From assembly GCF_005155025.1 (NCBI RefSeq), contig NZ_CP039731.1, positions 1,922,001-1,986,000 of the forward strand: a stretch of 64,000 bases of DNA. Direction: 5' to 3'. This document shows positions 16,618 through 25,109 of this stretch, one piece after another. Each line of letters opens with the position of its first letter. The stretch's first letter is position 1. Origin of the DNA: Aquitalea aquatilis (lineage in GTDB: Bacteria; Pseudomonadota; Gammaproteobacteria; Burkholderiales; Chromobacteriaceae). The position numbers and the translations under genes are program-made. The notes under the pieces were generated by a model. That model did not search any database, was not told where the DNA came from, and saw nothing but the letters and a program-made list of their open reading frames with translations.

Positions 16618-17292
16618 ATGAAATTCCCTTATCTGTTTCTGAGCATGCTGCTGTCCGGCATGGTGTGCGCTGCGGCCAACCAGGATATGGTGGCACTGGA
16701 AAAACTGGCCGACCGCTTCATGCAGCAGGAAGTCAGCCATCGCCAAGCCAGCTACAAGCTGGGGCGGCTGGATCGCCGGCTGGTGCTGCCTGCATGTTCC
16801 AGCCCCAAGGTGGATTGGTCCAATACCGCGCAGACCAGTGGCAATACCAGCCTGGTGATTGTCTGCCCTGACAGTGGCTGGAGCATACGGCTGCCGGTCG
16901 CCGTCAATGAAAAGCAGCTGGGCGTGGTCCTGACCCGTTCCGTGGCCGCCGGAGAGGTGCTGCAGGAGGGGGATGTGAAGCTGGTGGAAATTGCCAACCC
17001 GGGGATGGCGCGCAATGTGCTGAACGAACTGGCTCTGGCTGTGGGCCAGAGCATGCGCAGCGGGGCGCCGGCGGGCAGCTGGCTACGCAATTTCATGGTG
17101 CATGCACCCTATGCGGTACGCACCGGGCAGCCGGTCAAGGTATCGGCCGGCGGCGACGGTTTCAGTGTTTTGTCCGAAGGTACGGCCAATGGCAATGCGG
17201 CCATCGGCGAAGCTGTGTCGGTCCGCCTCAGCAGCGGCAGGATGGTGCGTGGAATGGTACAGCCCGATGGCACGGTCAGTCTGACATACTGA
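16618..17292 (+). CDS. flgA: Flagellar basal-body P-ring assembly chaperone FlgA
   Basis: 224-residue periplasmic chaperone for FlgI polymerisation into the flagellar P ring. A signal peptide is clear (YLFLSMLLSGMVCAAA). The C-terminal SAF/FlgA domain is recognised by VVLTRSVAAGEVLQEGDVKLVE, NELALAVGQSMRSGAPAGS and VSVRLSSGRMVRGMVQPDGTVSL. The ATG at 16618 gives a normal signal peptide; the longer frame from 16588 does not. It lies alone upstream of flgM and flgN, an arrangement common in betaproteobacteria where flgBCDE are divergent; those genes are not in this position here. Confidence 0.93.
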   Translation: MKFPYLFLSMLLSGMVCAAANQDMVALEKLADRFMQQEVSHRQASYKLGRLDRRLVLPACSSPKVDWSNTAQTSGNTSLVIVCPDSGWSIRLPVAVNEKQLGVVLTRSVAAGEVLQEGDVKLVEIANPGMARNVLNELALAVGQSMRSGAPAGSWLRNFMVHAPYAVRTGQPVKVSAGGDGFSVLSEGTANGNAAIGEAVSVRLSSGRMVRGMVQPDGTVSLTY

Positions 17293-17300
17293 ATAAAGTT

Positions 17301-17327
17301 TCAAGAGATTGCTTTTTCAGCCGATAA
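17301..17327 (+). promoter_or_regulatory. Sigma-28 (FliA) promoter of flgM
   Basis: A perfect -10 box GCCGATAA at 17320-17327 is preceded, at the normal 15-base spacing, by TCAA (consensus TAAA). A full TAAAGTTT lies 7 bases further upstream but at the wrong distance. The flgM ATG is at 17364. Confidence 0.75.
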
Positions 17328-17363
17328 TAGATCAAACCCCTAGTTAGTTTGGAAGGTCCCACC

Positions 17364-17666
17364 ATGAAAATCGACAACTCGGGCAGTGCGGTTGGTGCCT
17401 ATGCCAGCCAGAGCAAGCTGGCCAAGCGCGATGCCGGCACGCAAGCGACTGCTGCCGGCTCGGCCCCGACCGATAGCGTGGAAATCAATCCGCTGGCCAG
17501 CCGTATCAGCGCACTGGCAACCCAGGCTGGTGACGCCGCGCCGTCGTTCGATGCTGCCAAAGTGGATGCCATCAAGAGCGCCATTGCTGCTGGCAGCTTT
17601 TCGGTCGACCCCGGCAAGATCGCCGACAGCCTGATCGCTTCCACCAAAGAATTGCTGAACCAGTAA
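17364..17666 (+). CDS. flgM: Anti-sigma-28 factor FlgM
   Basis: 100-residue FlgM, which holds sigma-28 (FliA) inactive until the hook is finished and FlgM is exported. The N-terminal half is low-complexity and probably disordered; the sigma-binding C-terminal helices are seen in FDAAKVDAIKSAIAAGSF and PGKIADSLIASTKELL. The start MKIDNSG is standard, with GGAAGG 7 bases upstream of the ATG. It is preceded by a sigma-28 promoter, giving the usual negative feedback, and followed 10 bases later by flgN. Confidence 0.93.
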   Translation: MKIDNSGSAVGAYASQSKLAKRDAGTQATAAGSAPTDSVEINPLASRISALATQAGDAAPSFDAAKVDAIKSAIAAGSFSVDPGKIADSLIASTKELLNQ

Positions 17667-17676
17667 GCCCGGCAAA

Positions 17677-18156
17677 ATGGTTGACGCTGCCATGAATCAA
17701 CAACAAGGCTTTGCCGAACTGTGCCAGGCTGAAACCGCCCATGTACTGCGCCTGGTTGAGCTGCTGCAGCAGGAGCAGCAGGTGATGATCGCCGGCCAGG
17801 TGCATCTTCTGGAGGCCTTGGCCGACAGCAAGAGCCAGGTGCTGGACGAACTCGCCAGACAGTCGCAGCAGCGCGGCCAGTTGATGAAGACGCTGGGCCT
17901 GTCTGATAGCGATACCGTGTATATCTGGCTGGCTGACAAGCCGGCCGAGCGCCAGGCCTGGCTGGCACTGGAAGACCAGATTCACCGTGCCCAGGGCATC
18001 AACCAGCTCAATGGCAGCTTTATCGAGCAGCAATTGGGGCAGGTCGAAGAATCGCTGACGGTACTGCGCCAGGCCGCTGCTGCCACGCTCAGCTATGACC
18101 GTGGCGGCCAGCAGCCGCAACCGGTAGGTGGCCGGCGCTTTCTTGGTTCGGCCTGA
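17677..18156 (+). CDS. flgN: Flagellar export chaperone FlgN
   Basis: 159-residue mostly helical chaperone for the hook-filament junction proteins FlgK and FlgL. The long helix rich in Gln, Leu and Glu (AETAHVLRLVELLQQEQQVM) and the LGLSD segment are typical; the C-terminal tail is basic and disordered. The ATG at 17677 is taken because it starts 10 bases after flgM, but MNQQQGF at 17692 is equally possible because neither has a strong ribosome site. Name rests on length, helical pattern and position after flgM. Confidence 0.85.
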   Translation: MVDAAMNQQQGFAELCQAETAHVLRLVELLQQEQQVMIAGQVHLLEALADSKSQVLDELARQSQQRGQLMKTLGLSDSDTVYIWLADKPAERQAWLALEDQIHRAQGINQLNGSFIEQQLGQVEESLTVLRQAAAATLSYDRGGQQPQPVGGRRFLGSA

Positions 18157-18267
18157 GTCCGTTTTCTCGCTGTTTCTCCCGCCTGTCGCTGCGATGTGGT
18201 GGGCGCATCTGTCCCTTATGTGGTATCTTCGCCGCTAGGCCTGAGCAAACCACCATCCAAAAATCTG

Positions 18268-19188
18268 ATGACCCTGATTTCCCTGATATTTGCGCTGGCA
18301 CTTGAACAGCTGCGCCCACTGGGCAACCGTAACCGCGTCTGGCATGTGTTTACCCGTTATGCCAATCACCTGGAACGCAACCTGAATGCCGGTGCCAACC
18401 GGCATGGCGTGTTTGCGTGGATGCTGGCCATCCTGCCGCCGGTGTTGCTGAGCCTGCTGGTGTACTACGCCTTGTATGCTGCCAACCCGCTGTTTGCCAT
18501 TCTGTGGAACGTGCTGGTGCTTTACCTCACCATGGGCTTCCGTCACTTTTCCAGCGCTTTTTCCGAGATATCCCTGGCCTTGGCCGAGGGGCGTGATCTG
18601 GATGCGCGCACCGCATTGTCGCGCTGGACCGGTTTGCCGGCAGCCGAATTGTCGGTGGGTGAGATTTCACGGCTGGCCATCGAGCAGGGCGTGGTAGACA
18701 GCTATCGTCACGTGTTCGGCACCATGTTCTGGTTCGTACTGTTGCCGGGGCCGTCCGGTGCCTTGCTGTACCGTCTGTGCAGCATGCTGGGCCAGAAATG
18801 GGGTGGTCGTCAGGCTGAGGAAGACCGCTTTGGCCGATTTGCCGGCAGTGCTGCTGCTTGGCTTGACTGGTTGCCGGTGCGTCTGACTGCAGCCAGCTTC
18901 GCCGTAATGGGCGATTTTGAAGACGCGGTTTACTGCTGGCGCTCGCAGGCAAAAACCTGGGGTAATTACGCTAACGGCATTCTGCTGGCCTCGGCGGCCG
19001 GCGCGCTGGGCGTCAAACTGGGCGATCCGCTCCGACAGGATTACACCATCAAGTTCCGGCCTGAACTGGGCCTGGGCGACGAGGCGGATCCCGGCTTCCT
19101 GAAAAGTGCCGTCGGACTGGTGTGGCGCTCGGCCCTGTTATGGTTGTTTGTCGTCCTGTTGCTCAGCGTTGCCAATCACATGGCCTGA
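18268..19188 (+). CDS. CobD/CbiB-like (AmpE-type) membrane protein
   Basis: 306-residue inner-membrane protein resembling the CobD/CbiB-AmpE superfamily. About four hydrophobic segments are visible (WMLAILPPVLLSLLVYYALY, LFAILWNVLVLYLTMGF, FGTMFWFVLLPGPSGALLYR, ALLWLFVVLLLSVAN). The GTMFWFVLLPGPSGALLYRL segment is the most typical part. In this subgroup true cobinamide synthase activity is doubtful; no cobalamin genes or ampD are nearby. It starts MTLISLIFALALEQLRP, usual for the family; the frame is open further upstream but without similarity. Function remains unknown. Confidence 0.8.
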   Translation: MTLISLIFALALEQLRPLGNRNRVWHVFTRYANHLERNLNAGANRHGVFAWMLAILPPVLLSLLVYYALYAANPLFAILWNVLVLYLTMGFRHFSSAFSEISLALAEGRDLDARTALSRWTGLPAAELSVGEISRLAIEQGVVDSYRHVFGTMFWFVLLPGPSGALLYRLCSMLGQKWGGRQAEEDRFGRFAGSAAAWLDWLPVRLTAASFAVMGDFEDAVYCWRSQAKTWGNYANGILLASAAGALGVKLGDPLRQDYTIKFRPELGLGDEADPGFLKSAVGLVWRSALLWLFVVLLLSVANHMA

Positions 19189-19199
19189 TGCCTGCTAAT

Positions 19200-19220
19200 C
19201 GCCGCCCGTGATGGGCGGCG
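19200..19220 (+). terminator. Stem-loop after the CobD-like gene
   Basis: CGCCGCCC / GGGCGGCG with GTGAT loop, 11 bases past the stop. Only TT follows, so termination may be weak. Confidence 0.55.
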
Positions 19221-19309
19221 TTGCCATTTCAGCACGGCCATGTTCATGAACAAGGGGATGCGTCGCCCACTGCGCCGCCATCACCCAACCGAATTGCAGG
19301 AGCACACAC

Positions 19310-20761
19310 ATGCTGTTTTCCGAACTCGGGCTGTCGCCCGAGATTCTTCGTGCCATTGAAGAACAAGGCTATACCGAGCCTACCCCCATCCAGGCCAAGG
19401 CCATTCCGCTGGTTCTGTCTGGTCGCGATCTGTTGGCGGCTGCACAAACCGGTACCGGCAAGACTGCCGCTTTCATGCTGCCCATCCTGGAGCGGATGAA
19501 GAAATTCGCCAATACCAGCGTATCGCCTGCCATGCATCCGGTGCGCGCGCTGGTGCTGTCGCCCACGCGCGAACTGGCTGACCAGATCGGCGTCAACGTC
19601 AAGACCTATACCAAGTATTTGCCGCTGCGTGCCACCACGGTGTTTGGCGGCATGAATATGGACCCGCAAACCGCCGAATTGCGCCGTGGCATGGAAATCG
19701 TCATCGCCACGCCGGGCCGCCTGCTCGACCATATCCAGCAAAAAACCATCCAGCTGAACAAGGTGGAAGTGCTGGTGCTGGATGAAGCCGACCGCATGCT
19801 GGACATGGGCTTCATCCAGGACATCCGCAAGATTATGAGCATGTTGCCCAAGGAACGGCAGACCCTGCTGTTCTCGGCTACCTTTGCCACAGAAATCAAG
19901 CGCCTGGCTGCGGACTTCATGAAAGATCCGCAGACGGTTGAAGTGGCCCGTCAGAACGCCACCAACGAGCAGGTGGAACAGCTGGTGTATTCGGTGGATG
20001 CCGGCCGCAAGCGCCATCTGCTGAGCCATCTGATCAAGACTCGCGACATGAGCCAGGTCATTGTGTTCTGCAAGACCAAGATCAGTGCCGACCAACTGGC
20101 GCGTGATCTCAAGCGCGATGGCCTGGTGGCGGAAGCCATTCATGGCGACAAGGCACAGGCTTCGCGCCTGGAAATCCTGTCCTCCTTCAAGGAAGGCAGC
20201 CTGCGCGTGCTGGTGGCCACCGATGTGGCGGCCCGTGGCCTGGATATTACCGAGCTGCCGTTCGTGGTGAATTACGAGCTGCCCAATTCGCCGGAAGACT
20301 ATGTACACCGTATCGGTCGTACTGGCCGTGCCGGTGCCAGCGGTATCGCCATTTCGCTGATGAGCCCGGCGGAAACCCGCCAGCATGAGGCCATTGAAAA
20401 GCTGACCCGCCAGACACTGACGCCGCAGGTGGTGGAAGGCTTCCAGCCGGGTGCAGCTGCCCCACGTGAAGAATCGGCACCGCGTCGCGAGTCTTCCCGT
20501 GGTGAGGGTGGTCGTGACTATGGCCGAGACGGGGGGCGTGAAGGAGGTCGTGAAGGGCGTACGAGTCCGGTGCGTTCTGCCCCGCGCGAATCGCAGCGTG
20601 ATCCGATGTCCTTGCCGGCATCTGCCCTGATGGTGGGCAAGTCGGGCGAGGGCCTGAAAACCATCAATCCGACCGCCGGTAGCCGCCGTAGCCGCAAGGC
20701 GCAGCGCGAAGTACCGGCACTGCTGCTGCCGCCGCGTTACAAGGTGGAAGCCAACCGCTGA
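19310..20761 (+). CDS. rhlE: DEAD-box RNA helicase, RhlE type
   Basis: 483-residue ATP-dependent RNA helicase acting in RNA decay and ribosome assembly. Helicase motifs in order: Q motif (YTEPTPIQAKAIP), motif I AQTGTGKT at 45-52, PTRELADQIG, TPGRLLDH, DEAD in VLDEADRMLDMGF, SAT in LFSATF, then VIVFCKTK, VATDVAARGLDI and HRIGRTGRAG in the second RecA domain. The region from about 385 is rich in Arg, Gly and Glu and likely binds RNA without fold. CAGGAG precedes the ATG. RhlE is preferred over DbpA or CsdA because of the start FSELGLSPEILRAIEEQGY and lack of an RRM domain. Confidence 0.92.
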   Translation: MLFSELGLSPEILRAIEEQGYTEPTPIQAKAIPLVLSGRDLLAAAQTGTGKTAAFMLPILERMKKFANTSVSPAMHPVRALVLSPTRELADQIGVNVKTYTKYLPLRATTVFGGMNMDPQTAELRRGMEIVIATPGRLLDHIQQKTIQLNKVEVLVLDEADRMLDMGFIQDIRKIMSMLPKERQTLLFSATFATEIKRLAADFMKDPQTVEVARQNATNEQVEQLVYSVDAGRKRHLLSHLIKTRDMSQVIVFCKTKISADQLARDLKRDGLVAEAIHGDKAQASRLEILSSFKEGSLRVLVATDVAARGLDITELPFVVNYELPNSPEDYVHRIGRTGRAGASGIAISLMSPAETRQHEAIEKLTRQTLTPQVVEGFQPGAAAPREESAPRRESSRGEGGRDYGRDGGREGGREGRTSPVRSAPRESQRDPMSLPASALMVGKSGEGLKTINPTAGSRRSRKAQREVPALLLPPRYKVEANR

Positions 20762-20782
20762 GTATTTGCCGCTGCCAGCCCG

Positions 20783-20813
20783 AAACCGCCCGTCGCCAGA
20801 CCGGCGGTTTTTT
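20783..20813 (+). terminator. Rho-independent terminator after rhlE
   Basis: AAACCGCC / GGCGGTTT hairpin followed by TTT, about 20 bases past the stop. Confidence 0.85.
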
Positions 20814-20851
20814 CATGTCTGATGGAAAGGGTGGGTAGAAATGGCGGGCAG

Positions 20852-20873
20852 AAAAATGGCCCCCGCAGGGGCC
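20852..20873 (-). terminator. Terminator of the lut operon
   Basis: On the minus strand GGCCCC / GGGGCC with a 4-base loop followed by ATTTTT. It lies 30 bases after the lutC stop. Confidence 0.8.
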
Positions 20874-20902
20874 CCAAGGAAGCAATGCTCCGTGCGTACA
20901 AA

Positions 20903-21469
20903 TCAGACAAAAATCACCAGTGCGGCCATGGCACCATGGGCACCCATTACCAGGCTTTGTTCGATATCGGCGGTGCGGGATGAGCCGGAAATGAAGGCAC
21001 CAAAGCCGTGCTCCGCCATGTCGATACGGGCATAGGCATCGCGCATGGTGTCTACCATGGCGTCACGTGGCACCACCAGTACCAGCTTCTGGGTCAGGAA
21101 ATAGATGGAGCGGAAGTGGTTGTCCGGGTGGCTGACCCACACGGTGGCGTTTTCTGCCACCGCCAGCTGACCGGGGACGATGGCGACATCGACATCGTGC
21201 CAGGCATGCGGATCGCTGACTTCTTCGTGCTCCGGCAGCGTCAGATCCACCGTGCGCCCGGCATCCGGCCAGCGACTGGCGACGATGTCGGCCACGCTCT
21301 GGCCCGCTGCTAACTGGACGGCATCGCCACCCAGATTGCGAATCAGCGTGGCAAACGCCTCGAACGGGTTGTCGTAACGAATGAAGGGCACGGCATGGAT
21401 GTCCGGCAATGCCGTGGCTTGCGGGCGGTTCTGGCGGATACGGGCCAGTATGCTGTCACGCGTGCTCAT
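20903..21469 (-). CDS. lutC: L-lactate utilisation protein LutC (LUD domain)
   Basis: 188-residue LUD-domain protein, third subunit of the LutABC iron-sulfur L-lactate dehydrogenase. Characteristic pieces are the N-terminal RDSILARIRQNRP, then VDVAIVPGQLAVAENATVWV, LVLVVPRDAMVDTMRDAY and FISGSSRTADIEQSLVMGAHG near the C terminus. Its ATG overlaps the lutB stop by 4 bases (ATGA), so it is coupled to lutB. The complex works at the inner membrane face and feeds electrons to the respiratory chain. Last gene of the operon; a hairpin follows. Confidence 0.94.
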   Translation of the reverse strand: MSTRDSILARIRQNRPQATALPDIHAVPFIRYDNPFEAFATLIRNLGGDAVQLAAGQSVADIVASRWPDAGRTVDLTLPEHEEVSDPHAWHDVDVAIVPGQLAVAENATVWVSHPDNHFRSIYFLTQKLVLVVPRDAMVDTMRDAYARIDMAEHGFGAFISGSSRTADIEQSLVMGAHGAMAALVIFV

Positions 21470-22884
21470 TGCTGCTCCTCCTTGTCCTTCTTGTCCTGTT
21501 TATCTTTTTTGTTCTGGCTGCGCTGCTGGTACTGTTCCTTGAAGCTTTGGGCCGGCATCGGTGGCAGATCACGGCCTGCGCGGCTCCAGGCGCTGTGGCG
21601 GGTGAGGCTTTCCGGGATGATGGGCACCACCTTGCGCATCACCTTGCCGCCCAGATCGAACAGGGCCGGATGCTGGGTCAGAAAACGCATGGCCAGCAGG
21701 CCCATTTTCTTGCCGGTGGGCAGCAGGTTCTGGTCGAAGGCTTTCTTGCGATGCAGCACCAGCTGCTCGTGCAGATTGATCTTGACCGGGCAGACATTGG
21801 AGCAGGAGCCGCAGGTACTGCAGGCAAAGGCCATGCTGCCGTGTTTTTTCATGTCGCGGCTGGGGCCCAGGGTAGAGCCGATGGGGCCGGGAATGATGTA
21901 GCTGTAGCTGAAGCCGCTGCTGCGCCGGTAAACCGGGCAGGTATTCATGCAGGCGCCGCAACGGATGCAGCGCAGGCTCTGGTAGAAGTCTTCATTGCCC
22001 AGGATGTCGCTGCGGCCATTGTCGACGATGACGATGTGCATCTCGCCACCAGGGCGGGCCTGGTGAAAGTGCGAAGTATATGTCGTCACCGGCGAACCAA
22101 TGGCCGAGCGGGCCAGCAGGCGGGTGAATACCCCCAGGTGCTCCAGCTTGGGGATAATTTTTTCCAGACCCATGCTGGCAATGTGAATCGGCGGCAGGCT
22201 GGTGCCAAGGTCGGCATTGCCTTCGTTGGTGCATACCACCACGCCACCGGTTTCAGCGATGGCAAAATTCACCCCGGTCAGGCCGGCATCGGCAGTCAGG
22301 AAATGCTCACGCAGATTGGCGCGTGCCGCGTGGGTGAGATAGGTGGGGTCGTTATTGCCGGCTTCGGTGCCCAGCTCCTTGTGGAAGAGTTCGGAAATCT
22401 GCTCTTTCTTCAGGTGGATGGCCGGCATCACGATATGGCTGGGGGCTTCGTGGCGTAATTGCACGATGCGCTCGCCCAAGTCGGTATCCACCACCTCGAT
22501 GCCGCGCTGCTCCAGATAGGGGTTCAGCCCGCACTCTTCGGTGAGCATGGACTTGGACTTGACCAGCTTCTTCACCTGCCGCGCCGCCAGAATGCCGTGC
22601 ACGATGCGGTTGTGCTCGTCGGCATCGGCTGCCCAGTGGACGGTGACGCCATTTTTTTGCGCATTGGCTTCAAACTGTGCCAGGTAATCGTCCAGTTGCG
22701 ACAGGGTATGGGCCTTGATTTCGCGTGCCAGCCGGCGCAGTTCTTCCCATTCCGGCAGCTGTTTGGCCTGGGCATCGCGCTTTTGCCGTACCCACCAGAT
22801 GGCGCTGTCGTGCCACTTGGCCTGGGCACGGTCTTTGAGGAATTCTGCCGCTGCCTGCGGGTGTTTTACGCTGTCGTCCTTCAT
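21466..22884 (-). CDS. lutB: L-lactate utilisation iron-sulfur protein LutB
   Basis: 472-residue subunit combining an N-terminal LUD domain with a ferredoxin-like part. Two [4Fe-4S] motifs are visible: CIRCGACMNTCPVYR and CSTCGSCSNVCPVK, separated by ~45 residues as in LutB/YkgF. KKLVKSKSMLTEECGLNPYL and SNEGNADLGTSLP-like VCTNEGNADLG are family blocks. The last 25 residues are almost all charged or Gln (QQRSQNKKDKQDKKDKEEQQ), a tail without clear function. It overlaps both lutA (upstream) and lutC (downstream) by 4 bases, a tightly coupled trio. Confidence 0.95.
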   Translation of the reverse strand: MKDDSVKHPQAAAEFLKDRAQAKWHDSAIWWVRQKRDAQAKQLPEWEELRRLAREIKAHTLSQLDDYLAQFEANAQKNGVTVHWAADADEHNRIVHGILAARQVKKLVKSKSMLTEECGLNPYLEQRGIEVVDTDLGERIVQLRHEAPSHIVMPAIHLKKEQISELFHKELGTEAGNNDPTYLTHAARANLREHFLTADAGLTGVNFAIAETGGVVVCTNEGNADLGTSLPPIHIASMGLEKIIPKLEHLGVFTRLLARSAIGSPVTTYTSHFHQARPGGEMHIVIVDNGRSDILGNEDFYQSLRCIRCGACMNTCPVYRRSSGFSYSYIIPGPIGSTLGPSRDMKKHGSMAFACSTCGSCSNVCPVKINLHEQLVLHRKKAFDQNLLPTGKKMGLLAMRFLTQHPALFDLGGKVMRKVVPIIPESLTRHSAWSRAGRDLPPMPAQSFKEQYQQRSQNKKDKQDKKDKEEQQ

Positions 22885-23636
22885 GCGCCTGCCCCCCGGC
22901 CAGTGAGAATTTCCACGATGTGCAGCGGGCGAATCTGCTTGCCCTGATGGCGGATGATGCCGCCCATGTGCATCAGACAGGAGGGGTCGGCACCGACGAT
23001 GTATTCCGCGCCGGTGGCCTCATGCTGGGCAATGCGATCCTCGCCCATGGCGGTGGACAGCTCCGGTTCGTCCACGCAGAAGGTGCCGCCAAAGCCACAG
23101 CATTCGTCGCGGCGTTCGGGCAGCAGTACGTCCACGCCATCCACCAGCTTGAGGATGTTTTCCAGCCGCGACTGGTAGGGAATCATCAGTTCGGACGGGC
23201 TGGCGTGGTGCAGCTCGCGCAGGCCGTGGCAGCTTTGGTGAATGGATACCTTGTGCGGGAAGTAGACCGGCTTGGGCAATTTTTCCAGCTTGAGTACGTC
23301 CTGCAGGAATTCGATGATCTCGTAGACCTTGGGCTTGAGCTGCTGATAGGCCGGGTCTTCCGCGATATACCAGTCGTAGTGGTGGGTGACGTGCGAGACG
23401 CAGCTGCCAGAAGGGGCGACCACATAGTCGTATTGCTGGAATACGCCGGTAAAGCGTCGGGCGGCATCACAGGCCCCCTTGCTGTCACCGTTATTGGCCA
23501 GCGGCTGGCCACAGCAGGACTGTTGCAGCGGAAATTCCACCTCGCAGCCCAGGCTTTCCAGCAGCTCGAGCGTGGCCATGGCCACATGAGGGAAAAGTTC
23601 GTTGATGAAACAGGGAATGAACAGGCCGATTTTCAT
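22881..23636 (-). CDS. lutA: L-lactate utilisation protein LutA (CCG-domain iron-sulfur subunit)
   Basis: 251-residue subunit with two cysteine-rich CCG domains, like heterodisulfide reductase subunit B and glycolate oxidase GlcF. The motifs are QQSCCGQPLANN (near residue 45) and DECCGFGGTFC (near 180), with SGSCVSH and SIHQSCHGLRE between them. The start at 23636 gives MKIGLFIPCFINE, normal for the family; the longer frame to 23681 adds an unrelated 15 residues. First gene of lutABC. No lactate permease or LutR-type regulator is next to it; the gene upstream is a PAS-MCP transducer. Confidence 0.95.
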   Translation of the reverse strand: MKIGLFIPCFINELFPHVAMATLELLESLGCEVEFPLQQSCCGQPLANNGDSKGACDAARRFTGVFQQYDYVVAPSGSCVSHVTHHYDWYIAEDPAYQQLKPKVYEIIEFLQDVLKLEKLPKPVYFPHKVSIHQSCHGLRELHHASPSELMIPYQSRLENILKLVDGVDVLLPERRDECCGFGGTFCVDEPELSTAMGEDRIAQHEATGAEYIVGADPSCLMHMGGIIRHQGKQIRPLHIVEILTGRGAGA

Positions 23637-23743
23637 GGTGCGCGGGGCCTCCGACAGGCTGGAGCAGGGGACTGGCTGCATTTAATCCCCATTTCCCCCG
23701 CTTTGCCAATGCGGAATTACCCTTGAGCCTGCTCCCGCCGTGC

Positions 23744-25078
23744 TCAGTTCGCCTGATCGTTCTGGTTTTTCATCTCGGCAAAACGGCTGATCACCTGCAC
23801 CACGCCCTTGGCCTGGTGATTGATCTGCGCAATGGTCTGCCCCACGCGCTGCGATAACTCCACGCTGCCATTGGCCTGTTGCAGCAGGCTTTGCATGCTG
23901 GCCACCGCCGTATCGGTGCGTCCCTGGATATCCTGCACCATGCTGCTGATTTCCCCGGTGGAGGAGCTGGTGCGCTCGGCCAGTTTGCGCACTTCGTCGG
24001 CGACCACGGCAAAGCCACGCCCCATTTCACCGGCACGTGCGGCCTCGATGGCGGCATTGAGTGCCAGCAGATTGGTCTGGTCAGCAATTTCCTTGATGGT
24101 CTGAACGATGGAGCCAATCTGTTGCGAGCGATCACCCAGCTGCTGCACTTGCTGGCTGCCGCGTTCGATGTCGGTCGCCATGGTCATGATGCCTTCGATG
24201 CTTTGCTCGATGTCGAATACGCCGGCATTGGCCAGTTCCTGCGTCTCTTTCGAGGAGCTATAAGCCAGCAGCGCCGAGTCCCGTTCCATGACCTGTTGTT
24301 CTACCTGCTGGCTGATGTCGGTGGCGAACTTGATGACGCTGAGCACCTGTCCGCTTTCATCCAGCACCGGATTGTAGTTGGCCTCCAGCCACACGGTGCG
24401 GCCATCGCGGGTTAGTCGCTGGATGCGGCCGCTGTAGTGCTGACCGTTGCGCAGGCGCTGCCATAGCGCTTCGTATGCCTGGCTGGCGGCGAATTCCGCC
24501 GGGCACAGCAGGCGGTGCTGCTTGCCGATCAGGCTGTCACGGGTATAGCCGGTGGCCTGCAGGAAATTGTCGTTGGCACTGATGATCTGCCCGTCCGGGG
24601 TAAATTCGATCACCGCCATGGCGCGGTTGATGGCTTGCAGGATGGCGTCGTTGCGAGCGGCGGCATTGACCGCGGCAGTGATGTCGGTGGCAAACTTGAC
24701 GATGCTGACGACCTGGCCTTGCTCATCCAGTAGCGGGTTGTAAGTGGCTTCCAGCCAGATAGTGCGACCATCCGCAGCGCAACGTTTCACCCTTCCCTGA
24801 TAAAACTCGCCACGGCGCAGTCTGTCCCAGAAACGCTGGTAATCGCTGCTGGCGGCATAGGCGCTGTCACACAGCTGGCTGTGTTTTTTGCCCTGTAGCT
24901 CTGCCTGGCTGTGATAGCCCATGACGGAGAGAAAATTCTGGTTGGCTTCGATGATTCTACCGTCCGGATTGAAGCGGATCACGGCCATGGAGCGGTCAAG
25001 TGCCTTGCTCAATTGCTGCCCGGCATAGAGCCCTTGCTTGAGATCGGCTATTTCTTGTTTCAGTTTGCGATCGAACAT
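23744..25078 (-). CDS. Soluble double-PAS chemoreceptor-type transducer (BdlA-like)
   Basis: 444-residue protein with two PAS domains (about 25-135 and 147-260) and a cytoplasmic MCP signalling domain (about 290-435, hairpin tip [22 protein letters not shown]). No membrane segment is seen. The two PAS copies are closely similar, e.g. [20 protein letters not shown] against [20 protein letters not shown], and both end in KFATDI, so they arose by internal duplication. This layout matches Pseudomonas BdlA, a biofilm-dispersal regulator, and Aer-like redox sensors; heme or FAD binding is possible. It starts 31 bases after the LysR stop on the same strand and lies just upstream of lutABC. Confidence 0.87.
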   Translation of the reverse strand: MFDRKLKQEIADLKQGLYAGQQLSKALDRSMAVIRFNPDGRIIEANQNFLSVMGYHSQAELQGKKHSQLCDSAYAASSDYQRFWDRLRRGEFYQGRVKRCAADGRTIWLEATYNPLLDEQGQVVSIVKFATDITAAVNAAARNDAILQAINRAMAVIEFTPDGQIISANDNFLQATGYTRDSLIGKQHRLLCPAEFAASQAYEALWQRLRNGQHYSGRIQRLTRDGRTVWLEANYNPVLDESGQVLSVIKFATDISQQVEQQVMERDSALLAYSSSKETQELANAGVFDIEQSIEGIMTMATDIERGSQQVQQLGDRSQQIGSIVQTIKEIADQTNLLALNAAIEAARAGEMGRGFAVVADEVRKLAERTSSSTGEISSMVQDIQGRTDTAVASMQSLLQQANGSVELSQRVGQTIAQINHQAKGVVQVISRFAEMKNQNDQAN

Positions 25079-25109
25079 GTTTTCCCCGTTATCGTCCTGC
25101 TTTTAATCG

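Noticed and set aside
21480-21540. Lys/Asp/Gln repeat at the lutB end as a frameshift artefact
   Set aside because: The tail is low-complexity but in frame and the lutC start overlap is normal, so lutB appears intact.
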